DNA from: Blasia pusilla | Lineage: Eukaryota; Marchantiophyta; Marchantiopsida; Blasiales | Direction of reading: 5' to 3' | Assembly: GCA_050084515.1 (NCBI GenBank) | Contig: CM114271.1 | Location: 33,852,001-33,916,000 of the forward strand | DNA: 64,000 nucleotides | Part shown: positions 10,161-23,189 of the stretch, one piece after another | Position numbering within the stretch: position 1 is the stretch's first letter | Layout of the letters: every line of letters begins with the position of its first letter | Program-made: the position numbers and the translations under genes | Notes under the pieces: model-generated | Databases searched by the model: none | The model's input: the letters and a program-made list of their open reading frames with translations, nothing else | What the model was told of the DNA's origin: nothing

Positions 10161-13100
10161 ATAAATGGGCATGTGAAAAAAAAAAACATGAATATTTATT
10201 CCTTCCAATAATTTCTTTTAAACTACGTTTCATGTATAGTTCCCCTATTTTAGTGTGCTTCATTTCCAATTGTACTATGTACTAAAATTCTTTGTCCTAC
10301 TCTAGCCTCTAGGTAGTGCATTAATAGTTGTAGCAAAAGTTGGACGAATAAAGGAATTGAAACCCGCGTGAATCACAAGGCACATAAAAGTCAGATGCAA
10401 CCAATACAATATGTGCATTCAAAACTTATATTCTACCCTCTTATGATTTTGGCATATATCAAATATTGTATGAATCCATCAATTACCAATCTAGTATCAT
10501 TTGCTTATCCCTTGAATTCATTCATGATCCGTAACTCGTAAAAGCATGATTGGACCATTCATGCACATGGAAAAGATCCATGCCCACGGACATTTCTGTG
10601 TCCGTTGACTTATGTCCGTCCCTAAGATGGATATGACCATGTGGACTTGGGTACCTACGGCCCGCACTTGATACGGACCAAGCAAGAGCTCATAGCTTGC
10701 ACACATATTCAATCCTTGCCTGCCTCCCTTAAATCTGAGCTTGCACATGATCCGGGGTCTCGTGCCCGCGTGGACCACCGAGGTACCAAAGAGACCGAGG
10801 CGGGATACCCGTAGGGCATCTATGGACAAGTTTGTTTCCTTGCAACCTTGTGATTGGTGCAACAATCTTCAATCACAGGTGATATATAAATAACCCAAAA
10901 TACAAATATATGTTTAAGAATTGAGTTGGATGTATATGACTAATCCTCTCATTCATAATAGAGTCAACGTTGAGGTAATTAAGCTCTTGTACGCACTATA
11001 TTATGAATTAGTAAGAAGAGGTGTTCTTTATTCAAACTCACAAAATAAATTGGAAATTGTAAAGAAAAAGTGAAAAATAATTGTTAGCTCTCCAAGAAAT
11101 TGTGACACGGCTTATGCGTTTATATCATCACTATTTCTTTCCTTGATGTCAAAGGAGTCATATTTCCCAAAAATTCAATGTCATAAAATCAGCAATGAGC
11201 ATTTCTATAGATAATATCAATAACTTCAATTATCTTATTACTTTTAATAAATAACCATACCATGTGGCAAACGTAGAAATTCGTCTCCCAAATGAGGGTG
11301 CAAAGATACTCAACCCTTTTTCACCTCTTACGACCAATAAGCAAAAACCTACTAATGAGCATATATATGACCTTCCAATATTTAAACTCTCATATTTATT
11401 TAGAGATGGTGGAGGATTCAAGCAAATATGATTGAGTTTATCATTTATAGCATCCCAAATTGTACATTGGCCTTCATTTGAGCTTGCTTCTCGAAATTTT
11501 ATCCATTAATGTACTTCCTCTCTATCATATAATAACTCTTTTTCTTTTAAATATGAATTTGGATGAAGGCTTTGGAAGTTAGTTTGAGTTATGTCTGTTG
11601 TTCATATAAGAGATGTTTTATGAGTAGAACAAAAAATAACTCTATAGTGTAGCAAATTGAGCGAGTGTGTAATAGCTCCATAATATGACAATCAATTGAA
11701 AGAGAATGCACAATAAAGGATTATAGGGAATCATCCAATGGTTATCCAATGAATGTTCATGCTTCATTATTGTCTTTCCATTTTTCTATCTATCAGATAA
11801 CAAATAACGATTCATCCAGATACCATCTCATATCTCTTGGAATAAATACAAGTAAGAAATGGATAAAAGAAGTAATAGCTATGATAGATTGGACCACAAT
11901 GTTATGTCTCAATGACAATCAATGTGTTAGTTATAACTTATAAAAGTCTTAGGATAGTATACTATATATATATTTTAAATTCCTTATTCATACATGGTGC
12001 ATTTTTTTTTTACTCTCCACATTAATCATGAATCATGCAATAATGTAGAATAGAAAAAAGTATTGGAAGGATAGTGCAATCCGGGATTTCTATTGCAACT
12101 CTATGGTCATAATCAGAATTGATACATGGTTATTCTCACGACCTAAAATAATGATGATGTACATAATTTTGCACTTATGATGATAAGTTGTAATAAATCC
12201 TTCTTTTTCATCAAATAAATTCACACAACCAAATCTTTTTGGCCAAAAAATTTAATGTAATCTGCTCCCATTTAGAATTGCATATCATGGTAAGAAAGAA
12301 ATCAAGCTTTCCTAAGTGTCTCACAATGGCAATTGCATCAAGATAAAATTTGTGCATATGATGTAGACTTTTGGTACACCTGAACAGCCCGATGACTCTC
12401 TATGTAGTCGACGCGATAGAACTTTACCTACGTCGAAATAAGATATGATAAATTTGATAAGATTCCAATTTCCTCGTTAGGTTGGCGTTTGCTATGACTA
12501 TTAATAAGCCATGAGGTCAAACACTACACAACACTACATGAGATCCTTCAACAATTATTTGTTTCCCCAAAGTCAATTAAATGTTGCCTTATGTAGAATA
12601 GGTGCAAGGATTCATCATGATTATGTTGGGAAATTATGGTTCTTCGAGAAACCATACGTATTTACATGCAATATTTTTTAGGAATTAATTCTTGAATATT
12701 GCTTTCCTATATGTGAACATATGACACAACACATTCCGATCCCACTACATTCACATGCACCTTAGTACAAGTAGTCCAGATTTCCTTTATTTTTGCTTTA
12801 GGAGTTACGAGTGTGTGGATGGTATATGTTTAAAAAAAAAGAAGCTAAAATTAGTTCTTTCCATAAATATTAAAATCTATAATTTATTTATTTTGAAAAT
12901 AATTTCATTTTCAATTTTTAGGTAATCATTTTTGTTCTTTGCACAAAAGGTACTTCCTAAACCTTGGTAGCACAATGATATGAATAACATCCATTTTTTT
13001 TACAAAAAATCGTGGTTCTTTGAAACAAAAGTCTAAAATTGTAAGAGTTATTAACTTTCAATTGAAACTTGAGAATAGATAGAATATTTCCATATAGGAT

Positions 13101-14751
13101 TTATGTTGTAAATCCCATAATATGTTAACGGAGAAATTACCAAGTATGAAAGATTCCTTGGATATGAGTGTCTTTCAATTTTAAACCCATTCCAAATTAT
13201 ACAGTCATTTTTGCGTATGAAATAGTTACTTCTCCAAGATTCTTGTTTCTTTCCATCTTCAAGAATAGGTTTCCATGTTGAAACAACGTCTTTATGATCC
13301 CCTTATCATTATTGAGTCTCTATCACCCTATAGTTAATTATGAAAAGTATAATGTTCTCTTTCCTCCAAAACCCACATCTAGGAAATCCAAACATTTTTC
13401 TTGCTCCCAAACTAATGTCTATGTGGGGGATCTTTAAGATCTCATATTTTAGGTTTTAGAATGTCCTATATGTTAGAATTTGATCTTTTGGATTCTTTCC
13501 CACTTTAAAAGACGAATTCAACATAATGTGCCATAATAATGAGTGGGTTTTTTTTTTTTTTTTTATAGAAATCTCTACAATGGAGTCACACACATAATTC
13601 AATTAGAAAAGATCAATGCTGGGGGCATCCCTTTCCATCTCTAGCTACATTTCTCCATCATTTATTATATTATATATTAGAAATTTCCTTGTTTTGCCAA
13701 TCCATGTAGTCTACATAACATGTTGAAACCAAGTAACTATAACGTGAGAAAGATATGAAGAGAATTGATGAAAGATTTATAAAAAAATTAAACCCATAAA
13801 TTTAGAAAAATAGAAATAAAAAAGTTGAAAAAAACCAACCAGTTAAAGATCTTAAACAAAAATTCTTTGCTAATCTTATTTTAAGAAATTAAAAAAATCT
13901 GAATTGTTGTTTTTAAGAAACAATACTACACCACATTGAACTATAACTTTATAATCAAATCTCTTCACAAAAAGAATTAACTACGCTAACCCTAAATATA
14001 CATTATCTATACTATTGAGAGAGGATGGACTTAGAAGAGGAGTCTATTGGGTTAGTGTTCTTTCAAGTCATGTTTGCAAGTGACATCTGTCCTTTCGAGG
14101 AAAAAAAGACTAAGGATAGTGAGAGTAGAAGTTAAGTTAAGAGAAGGGAGGGAGTATTAGGAGGAGAGGGGGGATTTTTACAATTCTCGATTTAAGAGCT
14201 TTTAGGAGTAGAGGTTACATTTAACTATTTTTTTCATGAACTTTCCCTTCATTAAGAAAAAAATTTCTCAAAAAATATTAGGAGGACTAGAATTTTTTTT
14301 AAATTATCCCAATTAATTCTTCATAAGTGTTTTTCCCCTTAAAATTTGAATCTTGACCAATCTTAGGATACAAAAATTCCATTAAAAAATAAAATTTATA
14401 TAAATAAATAAATTCTAGAAGATGCACAAAGTCAAATTTTCATATCTTATCATGCTTTTATTTTTATGATTTCCTTTTTCCTTTTTCTCTTTGTCTTCTA
14501 AAATTTATTTTGGTTTTAAAAAATCCCATTTTTACATTTTATTTTAATAAATTTTAAAATATAAATTAAAAATTGCATCGCAAAAAACTCATACTAAATA
14601 TTATTGGAGGATTTTTTTTATTTAAGCTTTTCCAAAGATTAAAACGTATCATTAGTGTTCATGTTACTATTTTATTTGAGTTGGAAGAAAAATGAAGCTT
14701 CCATTCTATTATTCTTGTTTCTTTACATGATAAACATGCTTTATATTACAT
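10160..14751. other. Gene-poor AT-rich region
   Basis: Only short open frames with no domain-like translation. At 10570-10660 the sequence (GTCCGTTGACTTATGTCCGT and CCTAAGATGGATATGACCAT) is related in reverse complement to 18585-18650, a small dispersed repeat. A T-run lies at about 13541-13563. TCTATACTATTGAGAGAGGA at 14006 resembles a Helitron-like 5' end in plus orientation, but no partner 3' end was found. Confidence 0.4.
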
Positions 14752-14967
14752 ACTAGTAAGGTGTGCGTGCCATGCACGAGAAATAAAAGAAGTGTTTTAG
14801 AGTTAGTGTATAGCCCGTGAAAGAAAGCGATTAATGATTTTGCATATAAATTCAAATTTTTTCCTATTGCCCGTAGTATGTGAAACATTTTCTTGCTGCC
14901 CAATTGCCATGTGTCAGGCAAATAGGTGTCTGCAAATCAAGAAGGCACTCTCCCATAATAATATAGA
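14752..14967 (-). mobile_element. Short non-autonomous Helitron-like element (copy 3)
   Basis: On the minus strand it begins TCTATATTATTATGGGAGAG (14967) and ends CGTGCATGGCACGCACACC followed by TTACTAGT (14752). The subterminal hairpin GTGCGTGCCATGCAC is clear. At about 216 bp it is the cleanest member of the family and the best reference copy for its ends. Confidence 0.7.
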
Positions 14968-15989
14968 AGATAAACTAGGATCTAACATAAGTAATTTGTG
15001 CAAAATTTAATGCCAAAATCTGAAATATAGTTCTATGCAATTAGTTCATGGTGCATTTCTTTGTATGAGTGCATTTTTCTACCAACACAAATAAAAAATG
15101 TATGTTTATGATCAAAACATAAACACCTTTGCCAAAGCATACCTAAAATCTAGGCTCAAAGAGATTAACAAAACATCCCCTCGAATTTGGAATGAAATGA
15201 TACTATGAAACGTAAGTTACTATCAAATATTTTCCATTGGTCATCTAACGAGGAACCAATCGCTACTCTTCCGTGCTCCTCCAACATCTAAGTTTCTATG
15301 AAAGAGGTACTCCTTACCTTTCAAATCAATAGAAAAAACACAAAATTTATGTGAGTCCTGACTCCTAAGTATCCATCTCAATACAATGGAATTTGATATT
15401 TTAATTTTCTACTTTGAATTCAATATATATATCTTGTATCTTATGTTGCAACTACAATTCAATCCTTACACATTCACTTTAATTATAGATTTTCCAAATT
15501 TTACATTATCTCCTTTTAAAAAATGATGTACTCTCTTGATGAAAAGTTGGATTTATACAATGATCTTTTCTACCACAAAACCTTCCCCATATCTACTTTC
15601 ATACATACCGAGTGTAAGGTTTATGATATAGTTTTTCTTCTTAAACTTCTCCATGTTGGAAACTCCTTCATATTTCTTATTAAGTTAGTTGTTAGTCCCA
15701 CAAAGAATAAAAGAAACCTATGGAGGCACATCCTTTATCATGAATGAATTCTCCTCAATATCATCATAGATATGTATCCTTGTCGTCTTCTAATACACCA
15801 ACCCTTGAACTTTTTCAATCTATAGAACTCTTTTGAATATCTTGTGAGTAGGTTTTGGATTCCGTGCCAAGAGAATCACTAAGATAGACCTATCAATTTG
15901 GAAACCCTCATATTGAATCATATAGTGGAATAACTCTCTTTATAAAATATGAATCATCAAACTTTGAGGGATATATTTATACAATGAAA

Positions 15990-16950
15990 AGTAGACAGTA
16001 AGCATTTCGAAACTTACAAAATCATCTTCATGATTAGATGAAAAATGAAGGGCATTTCCCCACTTTGGATTTTTTTTTATTCAAAATATAGTGCTCTAAA
16101 ATCCTTCAAAATTTTCAAGGTTGTTGGTGATTCCTCTTATAATGCTACACCTAAAGGTTAGATATTCTTGGGCTTTTTTCCAAGGAATTAATTAGGAGTA
16201 AGGGTAAGCTTATACCGAAAGAAAAGAACTCGCCCGTATCGATCATCTAATTCTCTCTCTTTTGAATTCCATTCTATCGTATAAGATATTTTTTACCATT
16301 GGACGAACATGAGACTTCTAGGGATGGATTAAGATTATATCAAGTTGCTAATTAATGGTTAAAATCTTGCTAAATTATCTCTATGATCAAATGAAAATGA
16401 AAGGTCTTATCTCCACTTTTGAATTTTTAATTGGAGATGTGGAGCTCCAAAATATTTGAAACTTTTCAAGGGTGTTAGTAATAATTAGTAACACTTGTAA
16501 GAATACAATACCTGAAGTTTCAAAATTTATGGGCATGTATATATTGAAAAAATTCGGGACCCTTAAGGTAAATTTGCACATGAAGAAGAGAGTTCAAGAA
16601 TATCAATCACATAATTTTCTTTTCTTTATACTCTATTCAAAATCTACTGTATAGGAGATTATTTTATTGTTAGATAGATATATGCTTGTAGGGAGATATT
16701 CCTATCATATAAATGAGATAGTGAATTGTTTAAATCTTGCTAAATTATCTTCATCAATAGTTGAAAATTGAAGCACCTTGTCTTCAATTTTGGATTTTTT
16801 TATTGGAGGTGGAGATTTTTTTCTTCCAAATAATTGAAAATTTTCAGAGGTATTGGCGAAAACTCTACGCATACTATACCAAAAATACATCTATTCATAG
16901 ATTTTTTTGGGGAAAATTTACGGAAAATAATTTTAAAGTTTGTTAAGGAA
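15990..16950. repeat. Three decayed ~360-bp tandem repeats
   Basis: Related blocks start near 16030, 16385 and 16755. Each reads roughly AGATGAAAATGAAGG..., CCACTTTTGAATTTTT, TTGGAGATGTGGAG, TTCAAAATTTTCAAGG, GGTGTTAGTAA. The stretch before copies 2 and 3 also matches (TCTTGCTAAATTATCT at 16365 and 16735). The copies have many small indels, so they are old. No stable reading frame runs through them. Confidence 0.6.
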
Positions 16951-19900
16951 GACAATGGTTTACACACAATAATAAGATAATTAAGTGCTATGATAAGTTT
17001 TTGACATTTGTGTCCATAATTTGGAAACTTTGGGACAAGAATGGCAAGTTTGCAAAGAAAAAAGAGGATTACTACTTCGAGTTCATTCAATTGCCTCCAT
17101 TCAATTATTTCGATGGGAATATACTAGTCCATACTCGTATATCATGCAAAAGTGAAAATAAATCCCAACCTTATTTCTTTGTCTAATTAACTCACTTCCT
17201 TTAAAAATTATTCAAAAATTGAATTTGTTATCTTTTATCAGGAAAACTTCAATCCTCCTTTCCATCCTTAGGTACTTCTCTTTATTTTCAAATCCATTTC
17301 TCCCGCTGTTTTTTTTTTTCTTTTGGAAAACCTCCTACTCCTAGATCCTTATTTTAAAAAATAAAGTTTCCGAGAGTAGATTGGTATTGGAGATATCATA
17401 ATCCCCCTTCTAGTCTTTTATGCACTCATTTTCATTTCAAATTCCATTCCTCCTCATCTTTAATGTGTGTGCCTCATATTTTCATTTGGAATCCTCCCAC
17501 TTCTACATCACATTTCGAAAAACCCGACACTCTTTGCTTCTTCTTTTTTGAAAAAAAAAAACGTTGGAAATATCCAATTAGGAGAGTTTTCAAATGTGTT
17601 TTCTTTGTGGTGAAAAATATTCTATACAAAATAGACAACCACAAGTTTTTCCCATTGTTATAATTTCATGTTTATACGTCTTTTTGTAACCATTTTTATT
17701 TCTATCTCTATGACCCAATACATGATATGAGATTCAACTACTATGTTTTACTGAATGAGTGGAACAAAGAATTGAGGAGGTTTAATTCTAGAAAATGATA
17801 GCCTTCTAAGAATTTATCTCATTAAGGGTTTTCCGTATGAGAGGGAAACACACTTTATTCCGTAAGGGAGAGGGGGAGGAAGAGAGAAAGAGTAATTTTT
17901 CAATAAGGGATGGGGGAGGAGAGACAATGTTTAAATATAAGCATCAGACGGTAATTAATGTGAAGGTTGTTGAGTAGATCATAGTAGGGGTGACGTCAAT
18001 TTTATTCAATTGTAGAAAGCTTTAGCTTAAGATGAAAAGGATAATGTTCACTAAAACAAATGTACCCCTTCACTCAATTATTCTGATGTGATGCAAATTT
18101 TACAAAAGCGATCGTAAAGAGTCCTATAAAGTCATTTTACAATTATTTGTGGCTCTTTGAGAGTTGGAAAATCTTGTTAAATGTTTATCTTGGATTTTAG
18201 TTGCTTTCATGCAATTGTATGATAATCAAGGTTGCAGAGAAACAAAATTGTCCGTCCATAGGATGAACGTGCCAAACAAGTCTCCCTGGTGGGTTTAATT
18301 GGGATGTGAGAACAAGTGCGGGCTTGGATTAAGGGTGTTGGACAGGTACCGAAAATTTGAGTGGATTTCTTGCCCATATCGAGATTACGCCTTGCTTGCA
18401 ATGGCTTGTGCGGGCCAGGGCGGGCTAGGCGCAGGCCAGTGCGGGTTGGTTGGGTTGGATGCACGCTAAGATATGGGTGGCATGAGTTGGCGGCAGGTCG
18501 CATTATTGGGGTACGAACTGGCTGAGCTTGGATCTACGTTGCCGACGAGTCGAGCCATAAGAACCTCGATAAGAACCTAGGCGTGCACGGATATGTCCAT
18601 CTTAGGGACGAACATAAGTCCGCGGATACAAATTTTGTCCATGTGCAACCTTGATGACAATGGAATAATAGTTGCAGGTTGTCACTCTCGGACTCTCCTC
18701 CCTTTATCTTGAAAATTGCATATGTTTTTTCCTCATTTGATGATTCTTACTATACGGTTTCCTCTCTCTTTAACAAAGTCTATGTCCTCGGAATTTCAAT
18801 CATCTAGTCATTGAGTCAACATGATACACATTAGGCAGGTTGCATCTGTGGCCATAGTCAATAGCCACCACTTCCAACATGATGAGAGGGCCCCATAGTA
18901 GCTAAGATGCAAACATTATCATGTATTATAGGGGTTGAGTTTGAAATGCGAACAAGCATTGAATACTCCCAAGAGTACCCCAAAAACTTATGGGAGGAAG
19001 TAACATTAGGTTCAATAATACTAGCTAGTGAGATATCGATATAATAGTACGCATGGCGGCATTGGTGTAGGTACCTAGTGCATACGAGCATAGATGTAAG
19101 CACTGCTAGATAGACAATGTCGAAGGGTATGCCTCTTGTAGTAGTATTTCCTCTCGCAGCAAGACTCATGCCATTTCAATAGTATTGAGTACATGAAATT
19201 AAGTGTCATTATCTACGCTGTTAAGCTTTACCATATGATAGATTGGCAAGAGCCTCCATATTTAACATGTGCTTGCAATTTTTCACAAAATAGTTAAAAA
19301 AAGACATTTTTGTGAATAACTTCCCTATTAACTCTATAGGGGTTTCTAATATAATGGAATTTTCTTACAATAAATCAAGGAAATTGATTAGACATAATTT
19401 GCATAAATTTACTCCGTTAAGTTTTCTTTTTTTTTGTGATTCACCTTAGTCTCCATTTGGTGAACTCATTCTTAGGGCGCTACCCCCATCCAAAACCACA
19501 ACAACTATCCTTAATAAATCTGCTAACTTGTTAAAATAAACCTCAATTATCCTTACTCATTTTATCTATGTCTATGTTATTCTTAGAGGCACACCGCTCA
19601 ATAAAAAACATATCCCTATTTGACATGTTTTCGTTTGGTTGATCTCATATTTGACACATGCCCCATATAATTAGTTAGTTATTTATCTATCTATATAATT
19701 AAAAGAAGATAGGATTTGACGAGTCTCTAAGTGATGTGAGATCCATGCCACTGTGAGAGAGGGAATTGAATTAAAGAGAGATTAAATATCTCTAGTGCAA
19801 CCACTAGTGTCTAACTAAGTTAGGGCAAAGTATGTGTCATTATTAGTCTCATCATTTTGCAAACTCCTCTTCCTTTTAATACTTGTCCCAATATAACATA

Positions 19901-20080
19901 AAATTGATTAAAAATAACATTTTAAAATTTATAATTCAAACTGGGTTCGCTTTCTTACGCTAGTAAACTTTTAAGGCATAGCTGGGCCAGTTTTACGTAC
20001 CATATGGTTCCTTTATTTGCTTTATTCCCCATGATTTGCTACTTTACTTTAATGTTTTTCTTTACATTAAATTAATAGGG
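16950..20080. other. Gene-poor AT-rich region with one GC-richer patch
   Basis: No supported gene. 18230-18640 is GC-richer and includes the dispersed repeat shared with 10.57 kb (GTCCATCTTAGGGACGAACA). TCTATCTATATAATTAAAAG near 19687 looks like the 5' end of a plus-orientation Helitron-like element, but I found no matching 3' end. Confidence 0.4.
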
Positions 20081-20909
20081 TCCCATTAAGAAAGACGCAA
20101 TGATGACGAGAGGGCCCCTAAGGTCGCCACTAAAAAAGACGCTACGATGACGAGAAACACACGCACATGCAGTCTCATCATGCATCGTGAAAAAGGAAAG
20201 GAGTGAGTGATAAAGCGAAAAAGGAAAGGAGTGATCGAAGAGCGGATCATGGAACTCGGACATATTGCGATTCCGATGGAGAAGTGATCTCACCTCCATC
20301 GCTCCCTTCGCACGAAGTGATCGAGTTGAGATGTGAAGCAGCGAAATTAGAAGGAGTTCAGTTGAGAAGCCGCGAGATCTGAAGTGGAAGCAGTTGAGAA
20401 AGAGCGATATCAGAATGAATTGAGTAGAGTCCATTTGAATTGGGATGCATTGGATCGAGTGGAAGTGAGGGACAGTGCGATCGGAGGAAATGTAGTGTTC
20501 GCGTGGAAATCGACCTTTGGAAGCTGCGGCGGATGGTTGCTTGCACTTTGGAGTGGAGAGGGGAATGGCGATGAGACTCTCAGGAATGAGCTGTTTCTGG
20601 CGCGTCCTAGAACAATTATGGCGATGGCGAGGATCTCTGCTGAGCAGCGGAGCCTTTGAAGCGGAGGGGGGGATTGAAAGTGAGGCGCAGGGGAATCCTG
20701 TGAGCGGCTGCCTGTCTGCGATGGAGCTTCCGTTCCGATCTTATCTTCAGCATCGAAAAGCAGGGAATCCACGACGTCATCAGCACGCGCTCACATTCTC
20801 ATGGACGCGCAGATTCGCTCGCTCAATGGATGTCTCGGGTTTTCCGCTGTCTGATTGCGCGCGCTCATGATTACAGGAGAACATGGTGAACCGCCATGCG
20901 TTGAAGCGT

Positions 20910-20954
20910 TTCGCTTACATTCACAGGGCCTAAAGCCCTGTGAATGTAAGCGAA
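20910..20954. repeat. Perfect 20-bp hairpin with 5-base loop
   Basis: TTCGCTTACATTCACAGGGC (20910-20929) is exactly complementary to 20935-20954, with loop CTAAA. A perfect stem this long is very unlikely by chance. It is followed by GGGTTTAGGG. Whether it is transcribed is unknown. Confidence 0.85.
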
Positions 20955-21462
20955 GGGTTTAGGGTGCCTTATCGCTGCAGTGCCCTACAATTTCGAAGAA
21001 TTTCGTGTCATTTCCTGCGGGGGCTGAGAGAGAGAGAGAGAGAGGTCTCTGCCCTGACTCAGGGAGCACCCGGAGCAACAACCAATCCTGCTCAAGATGA
21101 TGAACCCCTCCTCCATCTCCACAATCCGATGCAAAAAATCCCGAAAGACTCACTACGAGTCCGCACCCGCTGACGCCACACCCTCTCCCTCCCATCCTCC
21201 TCACCGGCCCCCGACGTCGAACGAATCCCTCCCCAGCAGCCGATTTCACCACCCGCACGATCACCAGCATGTGCTCCAAGATCCCCACCCTGCGCTTTAC
21301 GATTCCATTTGCCTATCCCTCCAAATCGTCAACCCCGCATCCGATTCTCCCTCATCTGTCGCTCCCCACTTCTCCTCCCCCACACACCAACACACAAGCT
21401 CCGCATACACGAATCCTTACGCGGAGCTCCATATTCACTTTCCTCTCAGTCGCGGCATTTTC

Positions 21463-21492
21463 TGCCTGCCCCCAAAACTTTTGGGGCAGGCA
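21463..21492. repeat. 10-bp perfect hairpin
   Basis: TGCCTGCCCC (21463-21472) pairs with GGGGCAGGCA (21483-21492). The bases CATTTTCTG occur on both outer sides as a short direct repeat. Confidence 0.7.
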
Positions 21493-22273
21493 TTTTCTGT
21501 CCACCGTCGCGGCGACGCTACTAGTCGCGACATTACAGATATCGGACGGACATGTCTCTGTTATCCGCTGGAAAATAGCTCCAGCTAGGACCCTAGGTTG
21601 AAAGACGTTGCCGCGACTAGTAGCGGTTGACGTAGAAGGGGCCTGAAGGACCGTCCCATGGAAAGGCCTCATCCGTCTGATCCGACCAGAACAGTCGTAC
21701 ACAGAAATTCTTGGCAAGAATCCCTGAAACTAAAGTCAACACGTGGACTTTCAGTTATTCGTGCCACGCTAATTCTTGCCAGGAGTTATTAGTGAAAGTG
21801 CGCGTTTAGCCAGTTAAGAAATAAAATCAGAAATTGCCGGAAATGAGGCATCTGAAAACAGGTCCGACAACAGAGATGACCGTTCCCGATTGTGGAATAG
21901 CGGTGATGGTATACCGGTTACTATGGGAAGAACTCCCCTGAGCCCGACGCGTGGGGGTGTTGCTTCTGTCGTCCGATTTACTTGGTTAATAGAGTATTTA
22001 GTTATCAGTTTTTTCGTTTTGTTTAGTTCTTAGGATGTGGGAAGATAGGCTTTAAGAGCTTTGTTTATTGGTTTTAACGGATGTGGAATTAATTTGTTTG
22101 AGTTTCGTGTATTTTTTAAAACATTTGGGAATGTGTGTGGTGTAATTAGTATTTTAATGATTTCTCGGATTTTGGTTTTTTGAGATTTTTATAAAATAAT
22201 TTTGGAATAAGAATTTTTTTCGGGCATTATGATTTTACAATTTTTTATTCGAATACATCAGATATTTATTTAA

Positions 22274-22434
22274 ACTAGTGGCCAGCCCATACCATGCACA
22301 TGAGTGAAAAGACTAATCAGATTACACATAAATTTATTTATTTTTTGTCCAAGAAAGAGAAATATTTTTTTATTGCCCGTAGAATAGAAAAAATTTTCTT
22401 GTTGCCAAGTGGAGCTCTCCCAATAATAATATAA
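22274..22434 (-). mobile_element. Short non-autonomous Helitron-like element (copy 4)
   Basis: Minus-strand 5' end near 22434 (TTATATTATTATTGGGAGAG) and 3' end ATGGGCTGGCCACTAGT at 22274. The interior contains CCCGTAGAATAGAAAAAATT, close to CCCGTAGTATGTGAAACATT in copy 3, so these are copies of one family and not chance ends. Confidence 0.6.
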
Positions 22435-22648
22435 TTTTTTTTTCTTTATCAATTTTTCTGTTTATGACATCTATTTTTGGTCATCTCAAGTGGATGTCAT
22501 AAGAAGGAGTAGAAAAAAATTTGCGTCTTCCAATTAGTATATAATTTTTGTAATATTTAAATTCTTAATTTTTTAGGGGTCTGAAAAGTTCTATTTATTA
22601 ATTTGAAAGATTTTGGTTGTATTTCAAGTATCTCCATCCATTACATAA

Positions 22649-23185
22649 ACTAGTTAGCATCCCGTGCTACGCACGAAAAGAGATATCATTATAAATAATT
22701 ATTAGAAAAAAAATGAAATTAAAGAGTGGATATTTGTTTTAATCCACTTCTCACGTACATAAAATCATCACTAAAACACTTCCCTCATAAATATAATCCC
22801 CATCAATCAAATTAAACCCCACAACTTCCTTCAATAATTTATACCCAAGTTTTAACCCACTCTTCGCATACATAAAATCACCACTAAACCACTCCCCCAT
22901 ACATATAACCCGGGGCACCAATCAAATTAAATCCCACTACTTCCTACAATAATTACTACTAAATTTTAACCCATTCCTCAAATACATAAAATCACCACTA
23001 AACAACTCTCCCATAAATATAACCCTCACCAATCAAATAAAATCCCACTACTTCCTATAATAATTACTACTAAGTTTTAATCCATTCCTCACATACATAA
23101 AATCACCATCGAACCACTCTCCCATAAATATAATTCCGACCAATCAAATTAAACCCCACTACTTCCTAAAATAATTATTATCCAA
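22649..23185 (-). mobile_element. Helitron-like 3' end with adjoining four-unit ~114-bp tandem array
   Basis: ACTAGTTAGCATCCCGTGCTACGCACG (given in pieces: ACTAGTTAGC, ATCCCGTGCTACGCACG) is a typical CTAGT end plus hairpin in the minus orientation, at 22649-22675. From about 22735 to 23185 four units follow, each with ACATAAAATCACCACTAAAC, TCCCATAAATATAA, CCAATCAAATTAAA and CCCACTACTTCCTA. Anchors lie near 22756, 22869, 22983 and 23096. Internal tandem arrays are common in plant Helitrons. The other terminus was not found. Confidence 0.55.
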
Positions 23186-23189
23186 AAAT

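Larger units (their letters stand above)
20090..21800. other. GC-rich island with overlapping open frames, gene not established
   Basis: The composition changes sharply from the AT-rich flanks. Open frames of 77-163 codons overlap on both strands (for example 20384-20870 plus, 20772-20410 minus, 21097-21588 plus). None shows a domain, and splicing cannot be inferred. A (GA)n run lies at about 21030-21046. CGCTACTAGTCGCG near 21519 is partly mirrored by CGCGACTAGTAGCG near 21612. It may be a promoter/first-exon island of an unseen gene or a relic. Confidence 0.35.

Noticed and set aside
15523-17186. Several 60-96-codon frames in AT-rich DNA
   Set aside because: They coincide with the decayed 360-bp repeats and have Phe/Lys/Ile-rich composition expected of AT-rich non-coding DNA.
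20384-20870. Overlapping plus and minus frames as a possible gene
   Set aside because: Frames on both strands of a GC-rich island, no recognised motif, no convincing splice sites; left as unassigned.
22735-23185. Regular repeats as a CRISPR array
   Set aside because: Units are ~114 bp, contiguous and diverged, with no unique spacers and no cas genes; they belong to a Helitron-like element.
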